Assembly (NCBI GenBank): GCA_947579665.1
Contig: CANPUZ010000031.1
Location: 1,178,001 to 1,242,000 of the forward strand
DNA: 64,000 bases
Reading direction: 5' to 3'
Source: Sympetrum striolatum
Lineage: Eukaryota > Arthropoda > Insecta > Odonata > Libellulidae
Under the pieces are notes generated by a model. That model was not told where the DNA came from, ran no database searches, and worked only from the letters and a program-made list of their open reading frames with translations. The translations under genes were made by a program, and so were the position numbers. Positions 45,544 to 57,700 of this stretch are shown here, piece after piece. The first letter of the stretch is position 1. Each line of letters begins with the position of its first letter.

Positions 45544-45890
45544 CCCGGAGATCCGAATGTGGGTAAGTTTTACCTCCGGAAAAATATTTCATTACAGGAG
45601 CCATGTCTGTTTGTGCGTAGTTCCGTGGAACCAGGAATATCCAAATGGATCTCTAATGCGATGGTTTTCCGTTGCCTTTTGCATCCGTTGGCCATTTACC
45701 TGGCTCATCCGCCTTTGGAGGGGATTTCTTCCCTCCGGGACAAGAGGGTGCCCCATCTTTCCATGGGAGTGAATCCCGGCATTCATTCGGTCCCCTCCCT
45801 CGTTAGCCGCATCTATAGTAGTGCGTTGCCCACTCTCTACCACGAGGAGGTGAGGGTAGGGTGTTTCCCTTCATTGAGTGCTGAGACCTA

Positions 45891-46437
45891 GCTGGCATTT
45901 CTCAGACCCTCCAGTACTTTGATGAATAATTACAGGATAAGAAATTGCCCGACTCATTCGAAGAGCGGGAATTGGAAACAAAATAAAAATAATAAATTGC
46001 TTTTCTTTGCACAGCACTATAGGGTGACTCTTGTTCAATATTCAATTTTCTATTTCTTCGCTCGCAAAAAAGAATTTATTGCATTCCAGTTAAAAATACG
46101 AATGAACAAACTCAAATGTATCAAATCCATATCTTTAAACTGTCATATTCGCCCATTAAGGTCTCTATTATGTAACTAAATAAAATTCCGTCAAAATGGC
46201 ATTTGCGGAGATTGAATTGCGCGCTTGCGGAAGAACAGTGTAAAAATACCCAACCGTAAACTGGTATAAGTGACCACATCCGAACAGTATGTGTTTTCTA
46301 ATACTTTCTAAATAAATAAACACTTCATATAAGATTTAATTGGGATCACTCGTTCAGTTTTACTCTAAAACACTTAGCAAATCATACATGGCATTGTCGA
46401 TAAAATGTCTACGAATTTTTGTTGGATTTCGACTTTC
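45891..46437. other. Intergenic sequence, nothing recognised
   Basis: AT-rich sequence between the LINE 5' end and the promoter-like region. No repeat ends identified. Confidence 0.45.
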
Positions 46438-47230
46438 TGAATGTTCTCGAAGGACTTCCGTTAATACGACGAAAGAAAGAACATAATTCATTTAGAAATT
46501 AAGTTGAATGATAATTTCTCGTAATGTATACAATGCATGGAATTAAAATTGTAATTTAGCTATCTAATTGTAGCTATCGCTTTCGCCAGTGAGAATTTCG
46601 AAAACACAACCGAAAAGAACGTATACGCATATGTATCAAAAAGTGGCTCCAACAATTTAATTACTTTGAACATTTTCTTGCTCGACTTTCGATAAATTTA
46701 TCTAAAAATGAGAAAATGCGTGTAAGAGAACGAAGCGAAATGAACGAGCGATACGATCCCCATTCCAAGGAATCCGTCAGAGCGACAGGCGAGTCCCACC
46801 CCGACCTTCCAGCGTACCCTCCTCCCTCACGTTTCCCTATATAAATCCTGAGCTATCAGCGCTCATTCCATTCTGCGACTCAACGTGAGAACGACGAGAG
46901 GTCGAACCGAGACCTCTCGAGAGCGAACACCTGAAGCCGAATTACTTGAGACTCCTCAGTGACGACCTTTCATTGCCTCATTACTTCAGAAGAGGTTTCT
47001 TACGCAGGTTCACCTTCTGGCGTTGACGCGGAGGATTGACCTCCTGCTTTCGACTGTTAATCGGGAGAATGTGTTCGAAGCAGTTCACACGAAAGAAATA
47101 TCCAACACTTCGCTGAGGACACCAGTCACCGGAGGAATCTGGTCATCTCAGTCCAGTCAAAATCCACGCCGTTTTCCTGCAGTTCGAAATACCTGGACCA
47201 TTCGACCCATGTTGAAGAGTTAAATTGCGG
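46438..47230 (+). promoter_or_regulatory. TATA/Inr promoter-like region with heat-shock-element-like motif and GC-rich 5' leader
   Basis: GAATGTTCTCGAAG at 46438-46452 fits three alternating 5-bp heat-shock units (nGAAn nTTCn nGAAn). ATTCCAAGGAAT (46762) is a palindrome of the TTC-N4-GAA type. A strong TATATAAAT lies at 46838-46846, and a TCATTC initiator about 27 bp later (A at 46865). The following 350 bp are markedly GC-richer than the window average but hold no recognised coding frame and run into the TA-flanked repeat at 47.34 kb. It could be the promoter and leader of a truncated gene, or the U3-R part of a solo LTR. Confidence 0.4.
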
Positions 47231-47340
47231 AGATGACCGATCGATCTCTTTTTTGAAAGTCCACGTTTTGACCACCAAAATTGGCAGCCAAATTCCCTGG
47301 GTTCCAAGAACATTTCCGACAAAATCGTCGCCGAAAAAAC

Positions 47341-47342
<2 letters not shown>

Positions 47343-47379
<37 letters not shown>

Positions 47380-47380
47380 C
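47343..47380. repeat. (AT)n microsatellite
   Basis: About 32 bp of alternating AT, followed by CATACGAGTAAAATG, the terminal sequence of the multi-T-arm repeat. Confidence 0.95.
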
Positions 47381-48321
47381 GAGTAAAATGTAGCTTGCAT
47401 ACTGCAAGCAGATCGTCAACACTTATTTCATATGTGCATCATATCGGGACGGTGATAAAAAGAACAAAAAAAGATTGAAAATATTCTTAAAATTCGCTGC
47501 AATTTAATTGTCTGGCATCGAACCCGGGTCTTTCTGGTGATACGCCCTATGCAGTATAACAGAAAATCACCACCTCTAACTATGTGTGAAAATTCAAGCA
47601 GAAATGTTGGCTTCAACTGCCCCAAAGGACGTCCTACTTTTCCCATATATTCCTTATGAGAGAAATTTTAATGTGCTCTGGCATCGAACCATGGTACAGC
47701 ATGGTCATATCTAATTTTTTTCTTAAACCGAGTCATAATATACATCTTCTAGCAAAGCAAGATTTTCCTATTATTTCGATTAATACATCAAAATAAATAA
47801 TGAAAACTAACTCAATGCATTTTAAATGGGGGATATATTTACCATCTGGCTTCGAACCCGGGTCTTTCTGGTAATTATTTCTATGCAGCACTAAAGAAGA
47901 TCACATTCTTTAACCATGATTGAAAATTCAAGCAAAAATATTAGGTGCAACTGCCTCAAATGACGTCCTACTTTTCCCTTATATTCCTTATGAGAGAAAC
48001 TTTTATGTGCTCTGGCATCGAACCCAGGTACAGTAAGGTCTTATCTACATTTTTTTCAAAAACTATGCTTAATATACATCTTCCATATAATCGAGAACTT
48101 CCTATCATTTCGATATGTGCATGAAAAAAATAATGAAAATCTACCTCAATGTATTTCAAATGGCCAATTTTTGCATCGACCTAGCATCGAACCTAGGATA
48201 TTTTCCGTAAAAGTCATTTGTTGTTTCCGCTATCTCCGTAAGAAATGCATTGAGAAGTGCAAATGGCCCTCTGGGATCGAACCAAGGACCATCAGCGAAC
48301 ATGCTTATTCTGTAGCATTCT
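47381..48321 (-). repeat. Multi-T-arm repeat, variant copy truncated by the satellite
   Basis: It begins with CGAGTAAAATGTAGCTTGCA and the GCTTGCATACTGCAAGC hairpin, like copies 2 and 3. It then carries minus-strand motifs GAACCCGGGTCTTTCTGG (about 47521), GCATCGAACCATGG (47683), CTTCGAACCCGGGTCTTTCT (47852), GCATCGAACCCAGG (48016), GCATCGAACCTAGG (48185) and GGGATCGAACCAAGGACCAT (48274). Two neighbouring unit types appear twice (GGGTCTTTCTGG.. and ..GTACAG), a pattern absent from copies 1-4, so unit number varies by tandem duplication. It stops at about 48303 after CATCAGCGAACAT, where the 137-bp satellite takes over. Confidence 0.8.
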
Positions 48322-51300
48322 GCTTATTTAGTATCAACAATAATTATACCTACCACCAGAATTAATGGGGATCGATTTTGAGCAATTTTAAATTTGCGAT
48401 TTTTACAAATTTTCAAACGCTTATATCTCGCTTATTGGCAATGATAGCGCAAAACGAATGCTTATTTAGTATCAACAATAATTATACCTACCACCAGAAT
48501 TAATGGGGATCGATTTTGAGCAATTTTAAATTTGCGATTTTTCAAATTTTCAAACGCTTATATCTCGCTTATTTGCAATGATAGCGCAAAACGAATGCTT
48601 ATTTAGTATCAACAATAATTATACCTACCACCAGAATTAATGGGGATCGATTTTGAGCAATTTTAAATTTGCGATTTTTCAAATTTTCAAACGCTTATAT
48701 CTCGCTTATTTGCAATGATAGCGCAAAACGAATGCTTATTTAGTATCAACAATAATTATACCTACCACCAGAATTAATGGGGATCGATTTTGAGCAATTT
48801 TAAATTTGCGATTTTTCAAATTTTCAAACGCTTATATCTCGCTTATTTGCAATGATAGCGCAAAACGAATGCTTATTTAGTATCAACAATAATTATACCT
48901 ACCACCAGAAATAATGAGGATCGATTTTGAGCAATTTTAAATTTGCGATTTTTCAAATTTTCAAACGCTTATATCTCGCTTATTTGCAATGATAGCGCAA
49001 AACGAATGCTTATTTAGTATCAACAATAATTATACCTACCACCAGAATTAATGGGGATCGATTTTGAGCAATTTTAAATTTGCGATTTTTCAAATTTTCA
49101 AACGCTTATATCTCGCTTATTTGCAATGATAGCGCAAAACGAATGCTTATTTAGTATCAACAATAATTATACCTACCACCAGAATTAATGGGGATCGATT
49201 TTGAGCAATTTTAAATTTGCGATTTTTCAAATTTTCAAACGCTTATATCTCGCTTATTTGCAATGATAGCGCAAAACGAATGCTTATTTAGTATCAACAA
49301 TAATTATACCTACCACCAGAATTGATGGGGATCGATTTTGAGCAATTTTAAATTTGCGATTTTTCAAATTTTCAAACGCTTATATCTCGCTTATTTGCAA
49401 TGATATCGCAAAACGAATGCTTATTTAGTATCAACAATAATTATACCTACCACCAGAATTAATGGGGATCGATTTTGAGCAATTTTAAATTTGCGATTTT
49501 TCAAATTTTCAAACGCTTATATCTCGCTTATTTGCAATGATAGCGCAAAACGAATGCTTATTTAGTATCAACAATAATTATACCTACCACCAGAATTAAT
49601 GGGGATCGATTTTGAGCAATTTTAAATTTGCAATTTTTCAAACGCTTATATCTCGCTTATTTGCAATGATAGCGCAAAACGAATGCTTATTTAGTATCAA
49701 CAATAATTATACCTACCACCAGAATTAATAGGGATCGATTTTGAGCAATTTTAAATTTGCGATTTTTCAAATTTTCAAACGCTTATATCTCGCTTATTGG
49801 CAATGATAGCGCAAAACGAATGCTTATTTAGTATCAACAATAATTATACCTACCACCAGAATTAATGGGGATCGATTTTGAGCAATTTTAAATTTGCGAT
49901 TTTTCAAATTTTCAAACGCTTATATCTCGCTTATTTGCAATGATAGCGCAAAACGAATGCTTATTTAGTATCAACAATAATTATACCTACCACCAGAATT
50001 AATGGGGATCGATTTTGAGCAATTTTAAATTTGCGATTTTTCAAATTTTCAAACGCTTATATCTCGCTTATTTGCAATGATAGCGCAAAACGAATGCTTA
50101 TTTAGTATCAACAATAATTATACCTACCACCAGAATTAATGGGGATCGATTTTGAGCAATTTTAAATTTGCGATTTTTCAAATTTTCAAACGCTTATATC
50201 TCGCTTATTTGCAATGATAGCGCAAAACGAATGCTTATTTAGTATCAACAATAATTATACCTACCACCAGAATTAATAGGGATCGATTTTGAGCAATTTT
50301 AAATTTGCGATTTTTCAAATTTTCAAACGCTTATATCTCGCTTATTTGCAATGATAGCGCAAAACGAATGCTTATTTAGTATCAACAATAATTATACCTA
50401 CCACCAGAATTAATGGGGATCGATTTTGAGCAATTTTAAATTTGCGATTTTTCAAATTTTCAAACGCTTATATCTCGCTTATTTGCAATGATAGCGCAAA
50501 ACGAATGCTTATTTAGTATCAACAATAATTATACCTACCACCAGAATTAATGGGGATCGATTTTGAGCAATTTTAAATTTGCGATTTTTCAAATTTTCAA
50601 ACGCTTATATCTCGCTTATTTGCAATGATAGCGCAAAACAAATGCTTATTTAGTAATAACAATAATTATACCTACCACCAGAATTAATGGGGATCGATTT
50701 TGAGCAATTTTAAATTTGCGATTTTTCAAATTTTCAAACGCTTATATCTCGCTTATTTGCAATGATAGCGCAAAACGAATGCTTATTTAGTATCAACAAT
50801 AATTATACCTACCACCAGAATTAATTGGGATCGATTTTGAGCAATTTTAAATTTGCGATTTTTCAAATTTTCAAACGCTTATATCTCGCTTATTTGCAAT
50901 GCTAGCGCAAAACGAATGCTTATTTAGTATCAACAATAATTATACCTACCACCAGAATTAATGGGGATCGATTTTGAGCAATTTTAAATTTGCGATTTTT
51001 CAAATTTTCAAACGCTTATATCTCGCTTATTTGCAATGATAGCGCAAAACGAATGCTTATTTAGTATCAACAATAATTATACCTACCACCAGAATTAATG
51101 GGGATCGATTTTGAGCAATTTTAAATTTGCGATTTTTCAAATTTTCAAACGCTTATATCTCGCTTATTTGCAATGATAGCGCAAAACGAATGCTAATTTA
51201 GTATCAACAATAATTATACCTACCACCAGAATTAATGGGGATCGATTTTGAGCAATTTTAAATTTGCGATTTTTCAAATTTTCAAACGCTTATATCTCGC

Positions 51301-52469
51301 TTATTTGCAATGATAGCGCAAAACGAATGCTTATTTAGTATCAACAATAATTATACCTACCACCAGAATTAATGGGGATCGATTTTGAGCAATTTTAAAT
51401 TTGCGATTTTTCAAATTTTCAAACGCTTATATCTCGCTTATTTGCAATGATAGCGCAAAACGAATGCTTATTTAGTATCAACAATAATTATACCTACCAC
51501 CAGAATTAATGGGGATCGATTTTGAGCAATTTTAAATTTGCAATTTTTCAAATTTTCAAACGCTTATATCTCGCTTATTTGCAATGCTAGCGCAAAACGA
51601 ATGCTTATTTAGTATCAACAATAATTATACCTACCACCAGAATTAATATGGATCGATTTTGAGCAATTTTAAATTTGCGATTTTTCAAATTTTCAAACGC
51701 TTATATCTCGCTTATTTGCAATGATAGCGCAAAACGAATGCTTATTTAGTATCAACAATAATTATACCTACCACCAGAATTAATGGGGATCGATTTTGAG
51801 CAATTTTAAATTTGCGATTTTTCAAATTTTCAAACGCTTATATCTCGCTTATTTGCAATGATAGCGCAAAACGAATGCTTATTTAGTATCAACAATAATT
51901 ATACCTACCACCAGAATTAATGGGGATCGATTTTGAGCAATTTTAAATTTGCGATTTTTCAAATTTTCAAACGCTTATATCTCGCTTATTTGCAATGCTA
52001 GCGCAAAACGAATGCTTATTTAGTATCAACAATAATTATACCTACCACCAGAATTAATGGGGATCGATTTTGAGCAATTTTAAATTTGCGATTTTTCAAA
52101 TTTTCAAACGCTTATATCTCGCTTATTTGCAATGAAAGCGCAAAACGAATGCTTATTTAGTATCAACAATAATTATACCTACCACCAGAATTAATGGGGA
52201 TCGATTTTGAGCAATTTTAAATTTGCGATTTTTCAAATTTTCAAACGCTTATATCTCGCTTATTTGCAATGATAGCGCAAAACGAATGCTAATTTAGTAT
52301 CAACAATAATTATACCTACCACCAGAATTAATGGGGATCGATTTTGAGCAATTTTAAATTTGCGATTTTTCAAATTTTCAAACGCTTATATCTCGCTTAT
52401 TTGCAATGATAGCGCAAAACGAATGCTTATTTAGTATCAACAATAATTATACCTACCACCAGAATTAAT

Positions 52470-55400
52470 GGGGATCGATTTTGAGCAATTTTAAATTTGC
52501 GATTTTTCAAATTTTCAAACGCTTATATCTCGCTTATTTGCAATGATAGCGCAAAACGAATGCTTATTTAGTATCAACAATAATTATACCTACCACCAGA
52601 ATTAATGGGGATCGATTTTGAGCAATTTTAAATTTGCAATTTTTCAAATTTTCAAACGCTTATATCTCGCTTATTTGCAATGATAGCGCAAAACGAATGC
52701 TTATTTAGTATCAACAATAATTATACCTACCACCAGAATTGATGTGGATCGATTTTGAGCAATTTTAAATTTGCGATTTTTCAAATTTTCAAACGCTTAT
52801 ATCTCGCTTATTTGCAATGATAGCGCAAAACGAATGCTTATTAAGTATCAACAATAATTATACCTACCACCAGAATTAATGGGGATCGATTTTGAGCAAT
52901 TTTAAATTTGCGATTTTTCAAATTTTCAAACGCTTATATCTCGCTTATTTGCAATGATAGCGTAAAACGAATGCTTATTTAGTATCAACAATAATTATAC
53001 CTACCACCAGAATTAATGGGGATCGATTTTGAGCAATTTTAAATTAGCGATTTTTCAAATTTTCAAACGCTTATATCTCGCTTATTTGCAATGATAGCGC
53101 AAAACGAATTCTTATTTAGTATCAACAATAATTATACCTACCACCAGAATTAATGGGGATCGATTTTGAGCAATTTTAAATTTGCGATTTTTCAAACGCT
53201 TATATCTCGCTTATTTGCAATGATAGCGCAAAACGAATGCTTATTTAGTATCAACAATAATTATACCTACCACCAGAATTAATGGGGATCGATTTTGAGC
53301 AATTTTAAATTTGCGATTTTTCAAATTTTCAAACGCTTATATCTCGCTTATTTGCAATGATAGCGCAAAACGAATGCTTATTTAGTATCAACAATAATTA
53401 TACCTACCACCAGAATTAATGGGGATCGATTTTGAGCAATTTTAAATTTGCGATTTTTCAAATTTTCAAACGCTTATATCTCGCTTATTGGCAATGATAG
53501 CGCAAAACGAATGCTTATTTAGTATCAACAATAATTATACCTACCACCAGAATTAATACGGATCGATTTTGAGTAATTTTAAATTTGCGATTTTTCAAAT
53601 TTTCAAACGCTTATATCTCGCTTATTTGCAATGATAGCGCAAAACGAATGCTTATTTAGTATCAACAATAATTATACCTACCACCAGAATTAATGGGGAT
53701 CGATTTTGAGCAATTTCAAATTTGCGATTTTTCAAATTTTCAAACGCTTATATCTCGCTTATTTGCAATGATAGCGCAAAACGAATGCTTATTTAGTATC
53801 AACAATAATTATACCTACCACCAGAATTAATGGGGATCGATTTTGAGCAATTTTAAATTTGCGATTTTTCAAATTTTCAAACGCTTATATCTCGCTTATT
53901 TGCAATGATAGCGCAAAACAAATGCTTATTTAGTATCAACAATAATTATACCTACCACCAGAATTAATAAGGATCGATTTTGAGCAATTTTAAATTTGCG
54001 ATTTTTCAAATTTTCAAACGCTTATATCTCGCTTATTTGCAATGATAGCGCAAAACGAATGCTTATTTAGTATCAACAATAATTATACCTACCACCAGAA
54101 TTAATAAGGATCGATTTTGAGCAATTTTAAATTTGCGATTTTTCAAAATTTCAAACGCTTATATCTCGCTTATTTGCAATGATAGCGCAAAACAAATGCT
54201 TATTTAGTATCAACAATAATTATACCTACCACCAGAATTAATGGGGATCGATTTTGAGCAATTTTAAATTTGCGATTTTTCAAATTTTCAATCGCTTATA
54301 TCTCGCTTATTTGCAATGATAGCGCAAAACGAATGCTTATTTAGTATCAACAATAATTATACCTACCACCAGAATTAATGGGGATCGATTTTGAGCAATT
54401 TTAAATTTGCGATTTTTCAAATTTTCAAACGCTTATATCTCGCTTATTTGCAATGATAGCGCAAAACGAATGCTTATTTAGTATCAACAATAATTATACC
54501 TACCACCAGAATTAATGGGGATCGATTTTGAGCAATTTTAAATTTGCGATTTTTCAAATTTTCAAACGCTTATATCTCGCTTATTTGCAATGATAGCGCA
54601 AAACGAATGCTTATTTAGTATCAACAATAATTATACCTACCAACAGAATTAATAAAGATCGATTTTGAGCAATTTTAAATTTGCGATTTTTCAAATTTTC
54701 AAACGCTTATATCTCGCTTGTTTGCAATGATAGCGCAAAACGAATGCTTAGTTAGTATCAACAATAATTATACCTACCACCAGAATTAATGGGGATCGAT
54801 TTTGAGCAATTTTAAATTTGCGATTTTTCAAATTTTCAAACGCTTATATCTCGCTTATTTGCAATGATAGCGCAAAACGAATGCTTATTTAGTATCAACA
54901 ATAATTATACCTACCACCAGAATTAATGGGGATCGATTTTGAGCAATTTTTAATTTGCGATTTTTCAAATTTTCAAACGCTTAAATCTCGCTTATTTGCA
55001 ATGAAAGCGCAAAACGAATGCTTATTTAGTATCAACAATAATTATACCTACCAACAGAATTAATAAAGATCGATTTTGAGCAATTTTAAATTTGCGAATT
55101 TTCAAATTTTCAAACGCTTATATCTCGCTTATTTGCAATGATAGCGCAAAACGAATGCTTATTTAGTATCAACAATAATTATACCTACCACCAGAATTAA
55201 TAGGGATCGATTTTGAGCAATTTTAAATTTGCGATTTTTCAGATTTTCAAACGCTTATATCTCGCTTGTTTGCAATGATAGCGCAAAACGAATGCTTATT
55301 TAGTATCAACAATAATTATACCTACCACCAGAATTAATAGGGATCGATTTTGAGCAATTTTAAATTTGCGATTTTTCAAATTTTCAAACGCTTATATCTC

Positions 55401-56227
55401 GCTTGTTTGCAATGATAGCGCAAAACGAATGCTTATTTAGTATCAACAATAATTATACCTACCACCAGAATTAATATGGATCGATTTTGAGCAATTTTAA
55501 ATTTGCGATTTTTCAAATTTTCAAACGCTTATATCTCGCTTATTTGCAATGATAGCGCAAAACGAATGCTTATTTAGTATCAACAATAATAATACCTACC
55601 ACCAGAATTAATGGGGATCAATTTTGAGCAATTTTAATTTGCGATTTTTCAAATTTTCAAACGCTTATATCACGCTTATTTGCAATGATAGCGCAAAACG
55701 AATGCTTATTTAGTATCAACAATAATTATACCTACCACCAGAATTAATGGGGATAGATTTTGAGCAATTTTAAATTTGCGATTTTTCAAATTTTCAAACG
55801 CTTATAACTCGCTTATTTGCAATGATAGCGCAAAACGAATGCTTATTTAGTATCAACAATAATTATACCTACCACCAGAATTAATGGCGATCGATTTTGA
55901 GCAATTTTAAATTTGCAATGATAGCGCAAAACGAATGCTTATTTAGTATCAACAATAATTATACCTACCACCAGAATCAATGGGGATCGATTTTGAGCAA
56001 TTTTATATTTGCGATTTTTCAAATTTTCAAACGCTTATATCTCGATTATTTGCAATGATAGCGCAAAACGAATGCTTATTTAGTATCAACATTAATTATA
56101 CCTACCACCAGAATTAATGGGGATCGATTTTGAGCAATTTTAAATTTGCGATTTTTCACATTTTTAAACGCTTATATCTCGCTTATTTGCAATGATAGCG
56201 CAAAACGAATGCTTATTTAGTATCAAC
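52470..56227. repeat. Higher-order satellite block, first copy
   Basis: Monomer variants appear in the same order 7,773 bp further on: GATGTGGATCG (52741 and 60514), CGTAAAACGA (52961 and 60734), CAACAGAATTAATAAAG (54641 and 62414), TTAATGGCGATCG with the shortened monomer (55881 and 63654). The offset is constant, so the whole stretch was duplicated as one piece. Confidence 0.9.
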
Positions 56228-57700
56228 AATAATTATACCTACCACCAGAATTAATAAGGATCGATTTTGAGCAATTTTAAATTTGCGATTTTTCAAATTT
56301 TCAAACGCTTATATCTCGCTTATTTGCAATGATAGCGCAAAACGAATGCTTATTTAGTATCAACAATAATTATACCTACCACCAGAATTAATGGGGATCG
56401 ATTTTGAGCAATTTTTAATTTGCGATTTTTCAAATTTTCAAACGCTAAAATCTCGCTTATTTGCAATGAAAGCGCAAAACGAATGCTTATTTAGTATCAA
56501 CAATAATTATACCTACCAACAGAATTAATAAAGATCGATTTTGAGCAATTTTAAATTTGCGAATTTTCAAATTTTCAAACGCTTATATCTCGCTTATTTG
56601 CAATGATAGCGCAAAACGAATGCTTATTTAGTATCAACAATAATTATACCTACCACCAGAATTAATAGGGATCGATTTTGAGCAATTTTAAATTTGCGAT
56701 TTATCAGATTTTCAAACGCTTATATCTCGCTTGTTTGCAATGATAGCGCAAAACGAATGCTTATTTAGTATCAACAATAATTATACCTACCACCAGAATT
56801 AATAGGGATCGATTTTGAGCAATTTTAAATTTGCGATTTTTCAAATTTTCAAACGCTTATATCTCGCTTGTTTGCAATGATAGCGCAAAACGAATGCTTA
56901 TTTAGTATCAACAATAATTATACCTACCACCAGAATTAATATGGATCGATTTTGAGCAATTTTAAATTTGCGATTTTTCAAATTTTCAAACGCTTATATC
57001 TCGCTTATTTGCAATGATAGCGCAAAACGAATGCTTATTTAGTATCAACAATAATTATACCTACCACCAGAATTAATAGGGATCAATTTTGAGCAATTTT
57101 AATTTGCGATTTTTCAAATTTTCAAACGCTTATATCACGCTTATTTGCAATGATAGCGCAAAACGAATGCTTATTTAGTATCAACAATAATTATACCTAC
57201 CACCAGAATTAATGGGGATAGATTTTGAGCAATTTTAAATTTGCGATTTTTCAAATTTTCAAACGCTTATAACTCGCTTATTTGCAATGATAGCGCAAAA
57301 CGAATGCTTATTTAGTATCAACAATAATTATACCTACCACCAGAATTAATGGCGATCGATTTTGAGCAATTTTAAATTTGCAATGATAGCGCAAAACGAA
57401 TGCTTATTTAGTATCAACAATAATTATACCTACCACCAGAATCAATGGGGATCGATTTTGAGCAATTTTATATTTGCGATTTTTCAAATTTTCAAACGCT
57501 TATATCTCGATTATTTGCAATGATAGCGCAAAACGAATGCTTATTTAGTATCAACATTAATTATACCTACCACCAGAATTAATGGGGATCGATTTTGAGC
57601 AATTTTAAATTTGCGATTTTTCACATTTTTAAACGCTTATATCTCGCTTATTTGCAATGATAGCGCAAAACGAATGCTTATTTAGTATCAACAATAATTA
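54900..57700. repeat. Inner duplication of about 1,465 bp within the satellite
   Basis: CCAACAGAAT (55051 and 56516), TTAATGGCGA (55881 and 57346), ATCAATGGGG (55976 and 57441) and CACATTTTTAAACG (56157 and 57622) all recur at an offset of 1,465 bp. The two blocks now differ at single sites, e.g. GCTTAAATC versus GCTAAAATC and TTTTTCAGATT versus TTTATCAGATT. Confidence 0.9.

Larger units (their letters stand above)
42886..45890 (-). mobile_element. RTE-like LINE retrotransposon, about 3 kb
   Basis: Minus-strand element with a 5' UTR (about 45890-45560, containing TGGTAGAGAGTGGGCAACGC), an apurinic-type endonuclease frame, a reverse-transcriptase frame and a 3' coding tail decayed by frameshifts. 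That tail reads SNGSCTEEIRSRIAQGKATF, VLYGSETWTLRRREEKYIES, FEMWLWRRMEKISWKDKIKN down to about 42890. Its 3' end borders the Tigger relic. Overall length and the EN-RT order with no gag-like ORF or RNase H fit RTE-type LINEs; the clade is my inference. Confidence 0.8.

Noticed and set aside
43390..45772. Plus-strand open frames opposite the LINE
   Set aside because: They are antisense shadows of the endonuclease/RT frames, rich in Ser/Leu/Pro, with no domains.
46860..47225. Coding sequence directly behind the TATA promoter
   Set aside because: The 66-codon plus-strand frame and the 98-codon minus-strand frame have no recognised domain, and the latter is partly translated AT microsatellite.
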